Shown here piece by piece: positions 19,177 to 28,707 of a stretch of DNA of 64,000 bases. Source of the DNA: Desulfobulbus sp. (GTDB taxonomy: Bacteria; Desulfobacterota; Desulfobulbia; Desulfobulbales; Desulfobulbaceae); assembly GCA_028684915.1 (NCBI GenBank), contig JAQUEZ010000008.1, positions 1-64,000 of the forward strand. Direction: 5' to 3'. The first letter of the stretch is position 1; each line of letters begins with the position of its first letter. The position numbers and the translations under genes are program-made. Under the pieces are notes generated by a model. The model saw only the letters and a program-made list of their open reading frames with translations. It made no database searches and was not told where the DNA came from.

Positions 19177-20124
19177 TTAGACGTGAATGAGGAAGGTATC
19201 AATATCGGCCAACACTGTAGCAGGTTGATCAACATCATACCAGTGGATATCCTTGGATCGGCCAAACCAGGTCAACTGGCGTTTGGCATAATGGCGCGTA
19301 TCCTGAATCAGGGCCGCCGTCGCCGTTGGGCGATCCCAGGTCTTTGCAAGACAGCCCATCATGTGGCGATACCCTATCGATTGCATGGCGCTTAGCTCAG
19401 CTCCATATCCCTTGGCCAATAGCTGTTCAACTTCTTGTTGAAATTCGTCTCTCATCATGCTGAATGTTCGCATCTTTATTCGATCATAGAGCAGGGATCG
19501 TTCGCAGCGGAGTCCGATTTGTAGTAGACGGGTGAAACGCACCGGAGAGGCACCCTCGGACTGACGCCGTATATGTTCGGACCAGGGAATACCGGTTGCC
19601 TGAAAAATTTCCAGGCCGCGCAGGAGTCGTTGCGTATCGTTTAGATGGATCCGGTTCCCGCTCTCCTGATCGATGGCGCACAATTCCCGGTGGAGCACTT
19701 CCCTGCCCTCTTGCTCAAGCCTCTGGCGAAAATGCTCACGTATATCCTGCGGAACTCTGATCTCTTCGAATAGTCCTTTGAGCAGGGCGGAAAGGTACAA
19801 ACCCGTGCCGCCGGTGATGAGCGGTATCCTGTTTCGCTCGGTGATTTCTTTGATAGCAGTCAGGGTGTCGGCGACAAAACGGGCTGCATCATACTGATCA
19901 TCGGGAGTAACGATGTCGATCAGGTGATGGCGCACCCGGTCTCGCTCCTCAAGCGTTGCCTTGGCGGTGCCAATATCCATGAACCGATATACTTGCATTG
20001 AGTCCATGGAAATAATCTCGCAACCGTAGCGCTCCGCTATCTCCAGAGAGAGCGCGGTCTTGCCGATCGCGGTCGGTCCGACAAGAACTATCACCGGGCT
20101 TGTAATGAGTTGGCTTTCTGACAT
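19177..20124 (-). CDS. miaA: tRNA dimethylallyltransferase MiaA
   Basis: 315-residue P-loop enzyme that adds the dimethylallyl group to A37 of tRNA, the substrate of MiaB. LVGPTAIGKTALSLEIA is the P-loop; ISMDSMQVYRFMDIGTAK is the family DSxQ(V/I)Y substrate motif; LITGGTGLYLSALLKG and the C-terminal YAKRQLTWFGR are also diagnostic. Sits 12 nt after the comEA-like gene in the same direction. Confidence 0.96.
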   Translation of the reverse strand: MSESQLITSPVIVLVGPTAIGKTALSLEIAERYGCEIISMDSMQVYRFMDIGTAKATLEERDRVRHHLIDIVTPDDQYDAARFVADTLTAIKEITERNRIPLITGGTGLYLSALLKGLFEEIRVPQDIREHFRQRLEQEGREVLHRELCAIDQESGNRIHLNDTQRLLRGLEIFQATGIPWSEHIRRQSEGASPVRFTRLLQIGLRCERSLLYDRIKMRTFSMMRDEFQQEVEQLLAKGYGAELSAMQSIGYRHMMGCLAKTWDRPTATAALIQDTRHYAKRQLTWFGRSKDIHWYDVDQPATVLADIDTFLIHV

Positions 20125-20136
20125 TTTTTGTGTTTT

Positions 20137-20622
20137 CTACCGAAAATGGATCAGCGGCAACAGGCGTGTAAGTGTTTTAGGCCCGATTCCGCCCACTTTG
20201 CGAAGATCTTCCGGACCAGCCATAGGACCATGTTCGGCAATAAAGGCAATTATAGTTTTGGCCAGATGCGGGCCAACGCCCGGCAGCAATTCCAGACTTT
20301 TTTGGTCGGCACGATTAATAGCCAGCGGCTGGTGAAGAAAAAAAGCATAACGTGCCGGTATTTCGTCGCTTATCGGCATAGCCGGATCCAAGATGGTCAG
20401 CCCTGGTATTTTTGCAGCATCTCCTTCAGGCGCATCAAGGACAACCATCTGCGGGTTTGCCTGCTGGCTCACCGCATACCTCTTTGCCAGCCTGGCTTCC
20501 GAGTTCGGCCAAAAGTCTCCTACTAGAAGCAGCAGCCCGAAAAGAAAAAGGACAAGCGTGCGCTTGTCCTTACGTGAGCTATGATCAGGAGCAACAGCTG
20601 GATCAGTGGAGGAATTTTTCAT
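20137..20622 (-). CDS. ComEA-like helix-hairpin-helix protein
   Basis: 161-residue protein with one N-terminal membrane helix (about residues 22-38, LVLFLFGLLLLVGDFW) and a C-terminal helix-hairpin-helix pair (INRADQKSLELLPGVGPHLAKTIIAFIAEHG then EDLRKVGGIGPKTLTRLLPLI). This arrangement is that of ComEA, an anchored DNA-binding protein for DNA uptake, although the family is also present in non-competent species. It overlaps the end of cimA by 20 nt. Confidence 0.78.
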   Translation of the reverse strand: MKNSSTDPAVAPDHSSRKDKRTLVLFLFGLLLLVGDFWPNSEARLAKRYAVSQQANPQMVVLDAPEGDAAKIPGLTILDPAMPISDEIPARYAFFLHQPLAINRADQKSLELLPGVGPHLAKTIIAFIAEHGPMAGPEDLRKVGGIGPKTLTRLLPLIHFR

Positions 20623-22198
20623 CCTTCATCAATTTGTAGTTGATGCTGTCGGCCAAGGCCTGCCAGCTGGCTTCAATGATGTTCACCGAAACCCCGACGG
20701 TCCCCCAGCTCTCTTCTAAATCTTTACTCTCCACCAACACGCGGACCTTGGCCCCGGTTCCATGCTCGCCGGTCAGCACCCGTACCTTATAGTCGTGAAG
20801 TTCCATATCTTCAAGGTTGGGGTAAAAGCGGGTTAGTGCCTTACGCATGGCCTTATCAAGCGCGTTGACCGGACCATCGCCCATGGCGGCAGTGTGTTCG
20901 GCCTGGCCATTGACCCAGAGACGAATGGTGGCCTCGGTGAGCGGATTCTTGCTGATATCATACTTGTGATTCATCACCCGGAAAGCCTCAAGCTTGAAGT
21001 AATCCTGGTGCAGGCCAAGCGCTCGTCGCATGAGAAGCTCAAAGCTGGCTTCTGCGGCCTCATATTGAAAGCCCCCGTTTTCCAATTCTTTCAGATCATT
21101 AACGATCTTCGTCATGCGTGGATCGTCGTTCTCAAGCTCCAACCCGTATTTTTGTGCTTTCATCAAAACATTGGCTCGGCCCGATTGGTCGGAGATGAGG
21201 ATCCTCCGTTCGTTGCCGATTTTTTCCGGAGCAATATGCTCGTAGGTCATCGGATTCCGCTGAACCGCACTGACATGGATTCCACCTTTATGGGCAAAGG
21301 CAGATTCGCCAACATAGGGCTGGTAGCGGTTGTGTGGCAGGTTGGCCAGTTCGTTGACCATACGCGCAGTGGTATACAACTGGTCAATGCTTTTACCGAC
21401 TTTGCATTCCAGTCCCATCTTGAATATGAGAGCCGGGATGATTGAAGTCAGGTTGGCATTGCCACATCGTTCGCCAAAACCATTAACGGTTCCCTGCACT
21501 TGGGAAGCGCCCAAATCAACGCATATCAGGGCGTTGGCCACTGCAGTCTCGGAATCGTTGTGAGAGTGGATCCCGATCTTGACCTCGGCATGCTGCTCGC
21601 CAATAAACTGCTTCACCCGCTCGATGATCGCCGGGATCTCCTGCGGCAGAGTGCCACCGTTGGTATCACAGAGCGTGATGGTTTCCGCCCCACCGGCAAT
21701 GGCTTTGCCGATGGTTGCCAAGCAGTATTCGCGGTTATTCTTGAAACCGTCGAAAAAATGCTCGGCATCGTAGATCAGATGCTGCACCTGAGGCCGGAGG
21801 TAGGCCAGGGAATCCTCGATGATCTGCAGGTTATCTTCCAATTGAATCCGCAGGGCATCGATAACATGGATATCCCAGCTTTTGCCGAAAATAGTTACCG
21901 CCGGGGTTTTTGCCGCCAGTAAAGCCTGGAGGTTACCATCTTGCTCTGGTTTTTTCTGAAAGTGTCGCGTTGAGCCGAAGGCGGCCAGTTTGGCCTGCTT
22001 CAGCTCAACATTTTGCATCTGCTTGAAAAATTCGACTGCCAGCGGGTTCGATCCCGGCCAGCCACCCTCAATAAAATCAATGCCGATGCGATCAAGTTGT
22101 CGGCAAACCTTGATTTTGTCATCCACCGAGAGATTGAAATTCTCGGCCTGGGTGCCATCCCGTAGGGTGGTGTCGTACAGTTCTATAGATCGGGACAT
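20603..22198 (-). CDS. cimA: Citramalate synthase
   Basis: 531-residue HMGL-like enzyme. LYDTTLRDGTQAENFNLSVDDKIKV is the DTTLRDG metal/substrate motif and IEGGWPGSNP is characteristic of (R)-citramalate synthase rather than isopropylmalate synthase; GIHSHNDSETAVAN gives the HxH metal ligands, and a LeuA-type allosteric domain forms the last 130 residues. It condenses pyruvate with acetyl-CoA for threonine-independent isoleucine synthesis. It follows lysC by 3 nt, so the two amino-acid genes are cotranscribed. Confidence 0.9.
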   Translation of the reverse strand: MSRSIELYDTTLRDGTQAENFNLSVDDKIKVCRQLDRIGIDFIEGGWPGSNPLAVEFFKQMQNVELKQAKLAAFGSTRHFQKKPEQDGNLQALLAAKTPAVTIFGKSWDIHVIDALRIQLEDNLQIIEDSLAYLRPQVQHLIYDAEHFFDGFKNNREYCLATIGKAIAGGAETITLCDTNGGTLPQEIPAIIERVKQFIGEQHAEVKIGIHSHNDSETAVANALICVDLGASQVQGTVNGFGERCGNANLTSIIPALIFKMGLECKVGKSIDQLYTTARMVNELANLPHNRYQPYVGESAFAHKGGIHVSAVQRNPMTYEHIAPEKIGNERRILISDQSGRANVLMKAQKYGLELENDDPRMTKIVNDLKELENGGFQYEAAEASFELLMRRALGLHQDYFKLEAFRVMNHKYDISKNPLTEATIRLWVNGQAEHTAAMGDGPVNALDKAMRKALTRFYPNLEDMELHDYKVRVLTGEHGTGAKVRVLVESKDLEESWGTVGVSVNIIEASWQALADSINYKLMKDEKFLH

Positions 22199-22201
22199 GG
22201 A

Positions 22202-23443
22202 TTACTCGGTTTCTTCCAAAGGTATATTCTCTTTGTCCAGGGCAAAGGCATCATGCAGCGCCCGAACGGCCAGTTCCGTATATTTTTCGGCGATAATACA
22301 GGAAACCTTAATTTCCGAGGTGGAGACCATCGACATGTTGATCCCTTCTTTGGCCAGAATCTGGAACATGGTCGAAGCAATACCTGGATGATTGCGCATG
22401 CCCACGCCAACGATGGAAATCTTGGCGATATCCTTGTCACCACTGACTGCTTCCGCTTTAATCTCCTCGGCTACAGTTTTGATGATATCCATCGCCCGGG
22501 TGTAATCAGCCCGCGGTACGGTGAAGGTCATATCGGTGAGCTGACCATCGGTGGTGTTCTGGATGATCATATCAACCAAGATACCGGCATCACTAATAGG
22601 AAGGAAAATTTTTGCCGCAACTCCAGGTTGATCTGGAACCTTCTTAATAGTGATTCGAGCTTCTTTTTTGCTGTAGGTAATGCCGGATACCAGCATGGAC
22701 TCCATGATTTTCTCCTCCTCAACGACCCAGGTACCAATATTTTCAGAAAATGTGGAACGTACATGGACAGGTACGCCAAACCGTTTTGCCAGTCCGACCG
22801 AACGGATGTCCAAAACCTTGGCACCCAGACTCGCCAACTCCAGCATTTCATCGTAACAGATATAGTCGATCTTGCGGGCCTGCGGGCAGACATTGGGATC
22901 GGTGGTATACACGCCTTCAACATCGGTGAAGATCTCACAGGCATCAGCCTGCATCGCCGCAGCCAATGCCACTGCGGTGGTGTCGGATCCTCCCCGGCCG
23001 AGGGTGGTAATATCGCCGTTGTCGGTCACGCCTTGGAAGCCGGCAATAGTGACAATCTTGCCTTGGTCGAGATATTTGTTGATAATCTCGGAATCGATCG
23101 ACTCGATCCTAGCCTTGGTGTGCATATTGTCGGTATGAATCGCCACCTGGTCTCCCAAAAGAGAGATGGCATCAAACCCGGCTTCCTTGATCGCCATGGC
23201 AAACAGAGCAACCGTCACCTGTTCGCCGGTGGCCAGAAGCATATCCATTTCCCGGGTGTAAGGGATGCGTTGAATGTCGTTGGCTAGACCGGTCAAGCGA
23301 TCGGTCTCACCGGACATAGCCGAGAGCACCACCACAATCCGGTTGCCTAACTTGTGATTTTTGATTACCCGCTGGGCAACCGCCTTAATTTTTTCCGTGG
23401 AACCCACCGAGGTTCCACCGTACTTCTGCACGATGAGCGCCAT
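22202..23443 (-). CDS. lysC: Aspartate kinase
   Basis: 413-residue aspartokinase for the Lys/Thr/Met branch. VQKYGGTSVGSTEKIKAVA is the catalytic N-terminus, GRGGSDTTAVALAAA and DVEGVYTTDPN are substrate and ATP loops, and two ACT domains (RITIKKVPDQPGVAAKIF, ISIVGVGMRNHPGIAS) provide feedback inhibition. First gene of the lysC-cimA-comEA-like-miaA-recJ series. I see no lysine riboswitch in the leader. Confidence 0.95.
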   Translation of the reverse strand: MALIVQKYGGTSVGSTEKIKAVAQRVIKNHKLGNRIVVVLSAMSGETDRLTGLANDIQRIPYTREMDMLLATGEQVTVALFAMAIKEAGFDAISLLGDQVAIHTDNMHTKARIESIDSEIINKYLDQGKIVTIAGFQGVTDNGDITTLGRGGSDTTAVALAAAMQADACEIFTDVEGVYTTDPNVCPQARKIDYICYDEMLELASLGAKVLDIRSVGLAKRFGVPVHVRSTFSENIGTWVVEEEKIMESMLVSGITYSKKEARITIKKVPDQPGVAAKIFLPISDAGILVDMIIQNTTDGQLTDMTFTVPRADYTRAMDIIKTVAEEIKAEAVSGDKDIAKISIVGVGMRNHPGIASTMFQILAKEGINMSMVSTSEIKVSCIIAEKYTELAVRALHDAFALDKENIPLEETE

Positions 23444-23757
23444 GATTCTGTCCGCAATAGTGAAAGTGTCTGTGGGGCGTAGATCGTTGAGTAAACCGTG
23501 GCCGGCTCAACATATTGAGCTCACCGTTTATCCGGCAGGTGTATTCTGTACCGGGAAGACGAATGAGATCACTCGGCTAAAAAGATAACCTGAAATACGG
23601 CATAGCACAGCAGCAACGAAAAGCGGAGCAAAGAATGTAAGACGTATTTTTAAATTTGCAACCTCAATCCATATTCTGTACATACTGGATCGTTTTTCCA
23701 GTCCTGAATCCGTGATGATCGGATCGCTTCAGGCCCGTGTTAAAAAAGAGGTAAATA
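23444..23757. promoter_or_regulatory. Divergent lysC / trmL promoter region
   Basis: Gap between lysC (-) and trmL (+). For trmL, TTGCAA at 23656-23661 and TACATA at 23679-23684 are 17 nt apart, a plausible sigma-70 promoter. No RNA gene or known riboswitch is visible on the lysC side. Confidence 0.4.
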
Positions 23758-24219
23758 ATGGCTGATGCCCTGCATATCGTACTTGTTGAACCGGAAATCC
23801 CACCCAACACCGGTTCGATCGCCCGTCTGTGCGGTGCTACCGATACCGTCCTGGATTTGGTCCATCCGCTCGGATTTAAGATCGACGACAAGCATCTCAA
23901 ACGGGCCGGACTTGACTACTGGCCCTTTGTCCGTATAAATCACTGGCCAAGCTTTGATGCTTTTCTCAGAGAGCAAGAAGAACAAAAACTTCATTTTTTA
24001 ACCACCAAAACAGCAAGATCCTATACGGAAGTCCATTTTAATCCGGGAGATAAGTTGGTCTTTGGCAAAGAGACAAAAGGCTTGCCCGAAGATCTTCTCA
24101 AGCTGTATAGTGACCGCTGCCTGACGATCCCGATGAGTAATTCCCATATCCGCAGCCTCAATCTGGCCATGGCTGCGGGTATTGTTCTTTATGAGGCCCT
24201 GCGGCAGGTTCGCAGGTAA
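23758..24219 (+). CDS. trmL: tRNA (cytidine(34)-2'-O)-methyltransferase
   Basis: 153-residue SPOUT methyltransferase, single domain as in TrmL (YibK), which methylates the wobble base of leucine tRNAs. Motifs: LVEPEIPPNTGSIARLC (motif 1), VFGKETKGLP (motif 2) and TIPMSNSHIRSLNLAMAAGIVLYEALRQ (motif 3, the SAM knot). AAGAGG precedes the start. Stands alone before serC. Confidence 0.93.
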   Translation: MADALHIVLVEPEIPPNTGSIARLCGATDTVLDLVHPLGFKIDDKHLKRAGLDYWPFVRINHWPSFDAFLREQEEQKLHFLTTKTARSYTEVHFNPGDKLVFGKETKGLPEDLLKLYSDRCLTIPMSNSHIRSLNLAMAAGIVLYEALRQVRR

Positions 24220-24356
24220 TTCGTCAGGCCGGGATGCACTTCCCGGAACACAACCTACCCAAAAATCTGGTTCGCGAGCAATGCGTATCATGTTTCGCAG
24301 CCCCGTTTTTTTTATAATTCAACCTCAATAAATGCGAGTACCAAGGAGAGAGAGGA

Positions 24357-25439
24357 ATGCCCGAAAGAATTTATAATTTCAGTCCCGGCCCCGGCACCCT
24401 GCCCTATTCAGTTCTTCAGGAAGCCGCAGTCGATATCGTCAACTTCAAGGATAAAGGCATTGGCCTGATCGAGCTCAGTCACCGCTCTAAAGAATTCATG
24501 GCCGTTGCCGATGAAGCCGAGGCACTGATCCGCGAGCTCATGGGAATTCCCACCAATTACAAGGTGCTTTTTCTTCAGGGTGGTGCCTCTTCTCAATTTT
24601 TCATGGTCCCGATGAACTTGCTTAAGGCAGGGCAGAAGGCTACCTACCTTAACACCGGAGTCTGGTCGAAAAAAGCAATCAAAGAGGCCAAACTCTTTGG
24701 AGAGGTCGAGGTCGCTTACAGCAGCGAGGCAACCACCTTCAACCGGGTTCCGCGTGATGACGAGTATAGTGTTTCAGCCGATAGCGAATATCTTTACTTT
24801 GTCAGCAACAACACCATCTACGGCACCCAGTTCCAGTCCATGCCGGACAAGGATGCTATGCTGATCTCGGATATGTCCTCGGATATCTTTGCTCGTCCGG
24901 TGGATGTAAGCAAATTCGGTCTGATCTTTGCCGGTGCCCAGAAAAACATGGGTCCTGCCGGCGTGACCGTGGTCATCATCCGCGAAGATCTGCTTGATCG
25001 CGTTGATGCCAAAGTGCCTACCATGCTCCAATACAAGACCCATGCCGAAAAAGACTCCATGTTTAACACCCCGCCCTGTTTTTCGATCTACTGTGTCGGT
25101 CGGGTGATGAACTGGCTTAAACAGCAGGGTGGCGTTAGCGCTATGGAGAAGCTCAACCGCGAAAAAGCGGCACTGGTATACGATGCAATCGACTCCACCG
25201 ATTTCTACCGTGGCCATGCCGAAAATGCCTCCCGTTCGATGATGAACATCGCCTTCAATCTGCCCACCCCTGAACTCGAAGCGCAGTTTATCAAAGAGGC
25301 TACCGCAGTCGGCTTGGACGGTCTTAAGGGCCATCGGTCTGTCGGCGGCTGCCGCGCATCGATCTATAACGCCTTCCCCAGAGAAGGTGTTGAAAAATTG
25401 GTCAGCTTTATGAACCATTTTTCCAAGAAAAACGGCTGA
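24357..25439 (+). CDS. serC: Phosphoserine aminotransferase
   Basis: 360-residue PLP-dependent class V aminotransferase making phosphoserine from 3-phosphohydroxypyruvate and glutamate. N-terminus RIYNFSPGPGTLP, LFLQGGASSQFFMVPMNLL, SNNTIYGTQ, and the PLP-lysine loop FAGAQKNMGPAG(V/L)TVVIIRED are all diagnostic. AAGGAGAGAGAGG precedes the ATG. Confidence 0.96.
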   Translation: MPERIYNFSPGPGTLPYSVLQEAAVDIVNFKDKGIGLIELSHRSKEFMAVADEAEALIRELMGIPTNYKVLFLQGGASSQFFMVPMNLLKAGQKATYLNTGVWSKKAIKEAKLFGEVEVAYSSEATTFNRVPRDDEYSVSADSEYLYFVSNNTIYGTQFQSMPDKDAMLISDMSSDIFARPVDVSKFGLIFAGAQKNMGPAGVTVVIIREDLLDRVDAKVPTMLQYKTHAEKDSMFNTPPCFSIYCVGRVMNWLKQQGGVSAMEKLNREKAALVYDAIDSTDFYRGHAENASRSMMNIAFNLPTPELEAQFIKEATAVGLDGLKGHRSVGGCRASIYNAFPREGVEKLVSFMNHFSKKNG

Positions 25440-25447
25440 TCTTTTTA

Positions 25448-25632
25448 TGCCCCATTCATGGCCTACTTGCAGGATATGATGGACTGGTAAAAACACAGAT
25501 AGACAATGAGCAGTGTTTTTTCCGGCGTGAAGGCATACATCAGGTATGTCGAGTGTCGGGAAAAACGCTGCGACGCAGTAGATCGAAGTTTTTACGACGT
25601 CATCACGCTATGAACGGGGCATTTTTTCTTTT
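25448..25632 (+). terminator. serC terminator split by a repeat insertion
   Basis: TGCCCCATTCATGGC at 25448-25462 pairs with GCTATGAACGGGGCA at 25607-25621, and a T-rich run follows directly (25622-25632). The arms are about 145 nt apart because a copy of the dispersed repeat (25477-25605) lies between them. I interpret this as an ordinary serC terminator whose loop received the repeat. Confidence 0.6.
25477..25605 (+). repeat. Dispersed repeat type 1, copy A (internally deleted)
   Basis: Begins TGATGGACT and ends TTTTTACGACGTCATCA. It shares the core GTATGTCGAGTGTCGGGAAAAACGCTGCGAC-like segment with copies D and E, but lacks about 35 bp near its left end relative to them. Confidence 0.8.
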
Positions 25633-26508
25633 GTGGATTACCAAGGCGATATAATCCGCCCTCCCAGTGAGGCGTTTTCGATCATCCTCCAGACCACTGT
25701 TGGATGTTCACACAACCGTTGTACCTTCTGCGGCGCCTACCGTGATCAGGACAAACAATTCCAGGTAAAACCCTGGGAGAGCATTGATACCGATTTGGAT
25801 TTTGCGGCAAAATATTGCCGTAAGCAAACAACCCTCTTTCTCGCCGACGGCGATGCACTGGGAATGGACGATACTCTGCTTATCCATCTCCTGGAAACAA
25901 TCCGGCGTAAGCTTCCCTGGGTGCGTCGGGTCAGTTCCTATGCGACCAGCCAGAATATCCAAGCAAAGAGCGACCAACAACTCCGCAATTACAAAGAACT
26001 CGGTTTAAGCCGACTCTATATGGGGCTAGAAACCGGTCATGATCCCACCCTGAAAGCGATCGGCAAGGGCGTGGACGCGCGGGCTATGGTTGAAGCCGGA
26101 CAGCGGGTTCGTGCTGCAGGTATCTTTCTCTCGGTGACCTGTTTGCTCGGTATTGCCGGAGTTGAGTTTTCCCTGGAGCATGCTCGGGCAACCGCCGAAG
26201 TACTCAATCAGATGCAGCCGCACCAGATAGCAGTACTCACGCTGATGCTGCTGCCCAATACGCCACTCTATCGGCAGGCAGCAAAAAAACGATTCATCAT
26301 GCCGAGTCTGGACGGCTTGTTTCAGGAACTGCGCTGCCTGATTGCCGGTCTTGGAGCGAACCGCACGCAATTATATGCCAACCATGCCTCCAACTATTTT
26401 TCTTTGAGCGGTCGCCTGCCAAAAGACCAGGAGCAGATGCTGGCCACCATTGATCAGGCCCTTGCTGGCACCCTGTCGCTGAAGTCAGAGGGATTTCGCG
26501 GTCTGTAA
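25633..26508 (+). CDS. Radical SAM protein (paralogue of 12619-13488)
   Basis: 291-residue radical SAM protein, clearly paralogous to the one at 12619-13488: same start (YQGxxxRPPSEA), same cluster motif CSHNRCTFC, ADGDALGMDD, YMGLETGHDP, SVTCLLGIAG and ANHASNYFSL near the end. The start is GTG, supported by alignment with the paralogue (MDYQG against MHYQG). The GTG lies immediately after the T-run of the serC terminator and no ribosome-binding site is present, so expression is hard to explain. Substrate unknown. Confidence 0.82.
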   Translation: MDYQGDIIRPPSEAFSIILQTTVGCSHNRCTFCGAYRDQDKQFQVKPWESIDTDLDFAAKYCRKQTTLFLADGDALGMDDTLLIHLLETIRRKLPWVRRVSSYATSQNIQAKSDQQLRNYKELGLSRLYMGLETGHDPTLKAIGKGVDARAMVEAGQRVRAAGIFLSVTCLLGIAGVEFSLEHARATAEVLNQMQPHQIAVLTLMLLPNTPLYRQAAKKRFIMPSLDGLFQELRCLIAGLGANRTQLYANHASNYFSLSGRLPKDQEQMLATIDQALAGTLSLKSEGFRGL

Positions 26509-26513
26509 AAGAA

Positions 26514-26603
26514 GATGGATTCGTAAAAAGTCCATCACATTCTAAAAGATGGCTCAGTAAAAGCACAGAGAGACAAGGTGGATTGTTTTTTTAGGAACCA
26601 TCA
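26514..26603 (+). repeat. Dispersed repeat type 1, copy B (left half)
   Basis: Starts GATGGATTCGTAAAAAGTC 6 nt after the radical SAM stop codon, retains the left hairpin and the AGTAAAAGCACAGAGA segment, then jumps to a short ...CCATCA right end; the central part is missing. Confidence 0.75.
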
Positions 26604-26655
26604 ACAAAAGAATGACTGAATTACAGTATCTTTAACGATATCATTGAGAAAACGG

Positions 26656-27747
26656 ATGAAGGAAAGCATCGCTAAAACCGACCTGAAAAATCTACCCCAG
26701 GATAAGCTGGTCCAATTTGTCGAATCCCTGGGCCAACCGGCCTTTCGCGGGCGTCAGATTCTGGCCTGGATTTATCGGCCCTCAATCTTAGATTTTGAGC
26801 AGATGACTGATCTGGCGAAGGAGTTCAGGGCTATTTTGGCCAAGGCTGCCATCATGAGCCGTTTTGAGGAGGCTATGGTCGAGAGCTCCCGCGATGGTGC
26901 AGTCAAGTTCGCCTTTCGCCTTGAGGACGGCCAGATTATCGAGTCGGTGATGATCCCCGAAGAAGACCGTAACACCCTCTGTGTTTCCTCTCAGGTAGGT
27001 TGCGCCATGGGCTGCACGTTCTGCCTCACCGGTACCATGGGCTTTCGCCGCAATCTGACTACCGCAGAAATCATTAACCAGGTCTGTGCAGTGCGCGACT
27101 GGGCCTTGAAGAATGGGCAGCCACCCCTTTCCAATATCGTCTTCATGGGCATGGGCGAACCGCTGGCCAATTTGGATAATCTCCTCGATGCTATCTCCAT
27201 TCTTACCGAGCAGCGCGGCCTGGATTTTTCCAATCGGAGAATAACTGTCTCCACCTGTGGCTTGGTGCCGCAGATGAAAGAATTGGGTGATCGTACCGAT
27301 GTGAATTTGGCGGTTTCACTGCATGCGGCCAACGATGCGGTTCGCACCGGCATGATGCCGATTAACAAACGCTATCCTGTTGGCGAACTGATTGAGGCCT
27401 GCCGTACCTACCGCCAAAAACGACGTAAACGGATTATGTTTGAATACACCCTGCTTGAGGGGGTCAACGACTCCGATGCTGATGCGTTGCAGCTGGCTGA
27501 ACTGTTGCGGTCGGTCCCCTGTAAAATCAACCTGCTGGCGGTTAATCCGGCCGGGGATGACAGATTCCGCAGCCCCAGCAATGATCGTATACTCAAGTTC
27601 CAGAAAATATTGCGCGACCAAGATTATACCGTTTTTATCCGCACTAGCCGCGGCGAAGATATCTCTGCAGCCTGCGGTCAGCTTGCCGGTCAGGGATGGG
27701 ATGAGGCCAAAGTTCCCCTTCGGCCCCATTCCACAAAAGAACCCTGA
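26656..27747 (+). CDS. rlmN: 23S rRNA / tRNA (adenine-C2)-methyltransferase RlmN
   Basis: 363-residue radical SAM methyltransferase that methylates A2503 of 23S rRNA and A37 of some tRNAs. CAMGCTFCLTG is the CX3CX2C cluster site; GMGEPLANLDN, TVSTCGLVPQM and SLHAANDAVRTGMMPIN are typical; the catalytic cysteine that forms the methyl-carrying adduct is in SRGEDISAACGQLAG. The ATG at 26656 is preferred to a TTG at 26644. Confidence 0.95.
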   Translation: MKESIAKTDLKNLPQDKLVQFVESLGQPAFRGRQILAWIYRPSILDFEQMTDLAKEFRAILAKAAIMSRFEEAMVESSRDGAVKFAFRLEDGQIIESVMIPEEDRNTLCVSSQVGCAMGCTFCLTGTMGFRRNLTTAEIINQVCAVRDWALKNGQPPLSNIVFMGMGEPLANLDNLLDAISILTEQRGLDFSNRRITVSTCGLVPQMKELGDRTDVNLAVSLHAANDAVRTGMMPINKRYPVGELIEACRTYRQKRRKRIMFEYTLLEGVNDSDADALQLAELLRSVPCKINLLAVNPAGDDRFRSPSNDRILKFQKILRDQDYTVFIRTSRGEDISAACGQLAGQGWDEAKVPLRPHSTKEP

Positions 27748-27780
27748 ACGCTGCTTGTATAACCGGCCTTCTCCCCATTT

Positions 27781-27904
27781 GATGGAGTCGTGAAAAGTCC
27801 ATCAAACTTTACGAGATGGCTCGATAAAAACACAGACATTCGGCATGTCGTGTATCGGGAAAAAAGCTGCGACGCAAGAAATCGGAGTTTTTACGACGTC
27901 ATCA
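27781..27904 (+). repeat. Dispersed repeat type 1, copy C (internally deleted)
   Basis: Starts GATGGAGTCGTGAAAAGTCC and ends TTTTTACGACGTCATCAT. Compared with copies D and E it lacks about 40 bp between the CACAGA segment and the GGCATGTCG segment. Located in the convergent gap between rlmN and thi4. Confidence 0.78.
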
Positions 27905-27933
27905 TCTTCTTGCCGCGAGAAGGCCGGGTGTTC

Positions 27934-28707
27934 TTATTGAAGCCGCTCGATCAACTCCTCAGCCACCTTTTTCCCGGAAAGCAGCATCCCACCAAACACC
28001 GGCCCCATCCTGTAACCGCCAAAGACCGCATTGGCGGCCATGCCACTGACATAGAGTCCGGGATAGACCTCCCTTGAATTGGCCACGGTATCGTTTTCGC
28101 CACGCTCCGCCTCCATGGATTTTTCGCCGATGATGGCACCGGTGGGTGTGTTCAGGCGGACGCCCATCTTCTTGACCAAAACCGAGGTGACATTGGCCGG
28201 ATGACCTGTGGCGTCAAGCACATAGCGGGCATGCAGTGTCAGCGGGTCCACATGCCATTTAAGCGTTTCCACCGCCCCCCAGTTAATCACCAGGCCGGCA
28301 ACCCGATCCTGTTTGATCACCACGTCTTCCATGGCCACGAGGTTAAAGATGGTCAAGCCCGCTGCCATAGCCTTGAAGACCAAGCCGGAAGCGAGATAGA
28401 CCGAATCAAGCACATGATACCCGGGCGCAAACTGGCGGGCGCCAAAGCCCAGCTCATCGAGCACGCCTTTGCCCTCTTCCTGGACCACAACCTCGTTGAA
28501 CATCATACCGCCACCCCAGACGCCGCCGCCAATGGAGAGCCTGCGGTCGAACATGGCCACCTTTTTTCCAGCCGCTGCCAGATAGTATCCGGCAACAAGA
28601 CCGGATGGACCACCGCCAACAATGGCGACATCGAGTTCCAGGGAACTGCTGAGTTTGTTCATGTAGGAATCTATGATTCCACGACTGATGGTTACTTCGT
28701 TGAGCAT
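27934..28707 (-). CDS. thi4: Sulfide-dependent ADP-thiazole synthase (Thi4 family)
   Basis: 257-residue FAD/NAD-binding fold protein of the Thi4 family, which builds the thiazole of thiamine from NAD, glycine and sulfide. [18 protein letters not shown] is the dinucleotide loop, [17 protein letters not shown] the family signature, and [21 protein letters not shown] the C-terminus. At the position where yeast Thi4 has its sacrificial cysteine, this protein has His152 (KWHVDPL), the arrangement of archaeal enzymes that use free sulfide and turn over repeatedly. GGAGG lies 9 nt before the ATG. Controlled by the TPP riboswitch upstream. Confidence 0.9.
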   Translation of the reverse strand: MLNEVTISRGIIDSYMNKLSSSLELDVAIVGGGPSGLVAGYYLAAAGKKVAMFDRRLSIGGGVWGGGMMFNEVVVQEEGKGVLDELGFGARQFAPGYHVLDSVYLASGLVFKAMAAGLTIFNLVAMEDVVIKQDRVAGLVINWGAVETLKWHVDPLTLHARYVLDATGHPANVTSVLVKKMGVRLNTPTGAIIGEKSMEAERGENDTVANSREVYPGLYVSGMAANAVFGGYRMGPVFGGMLLSGKKVAEELIERLQ

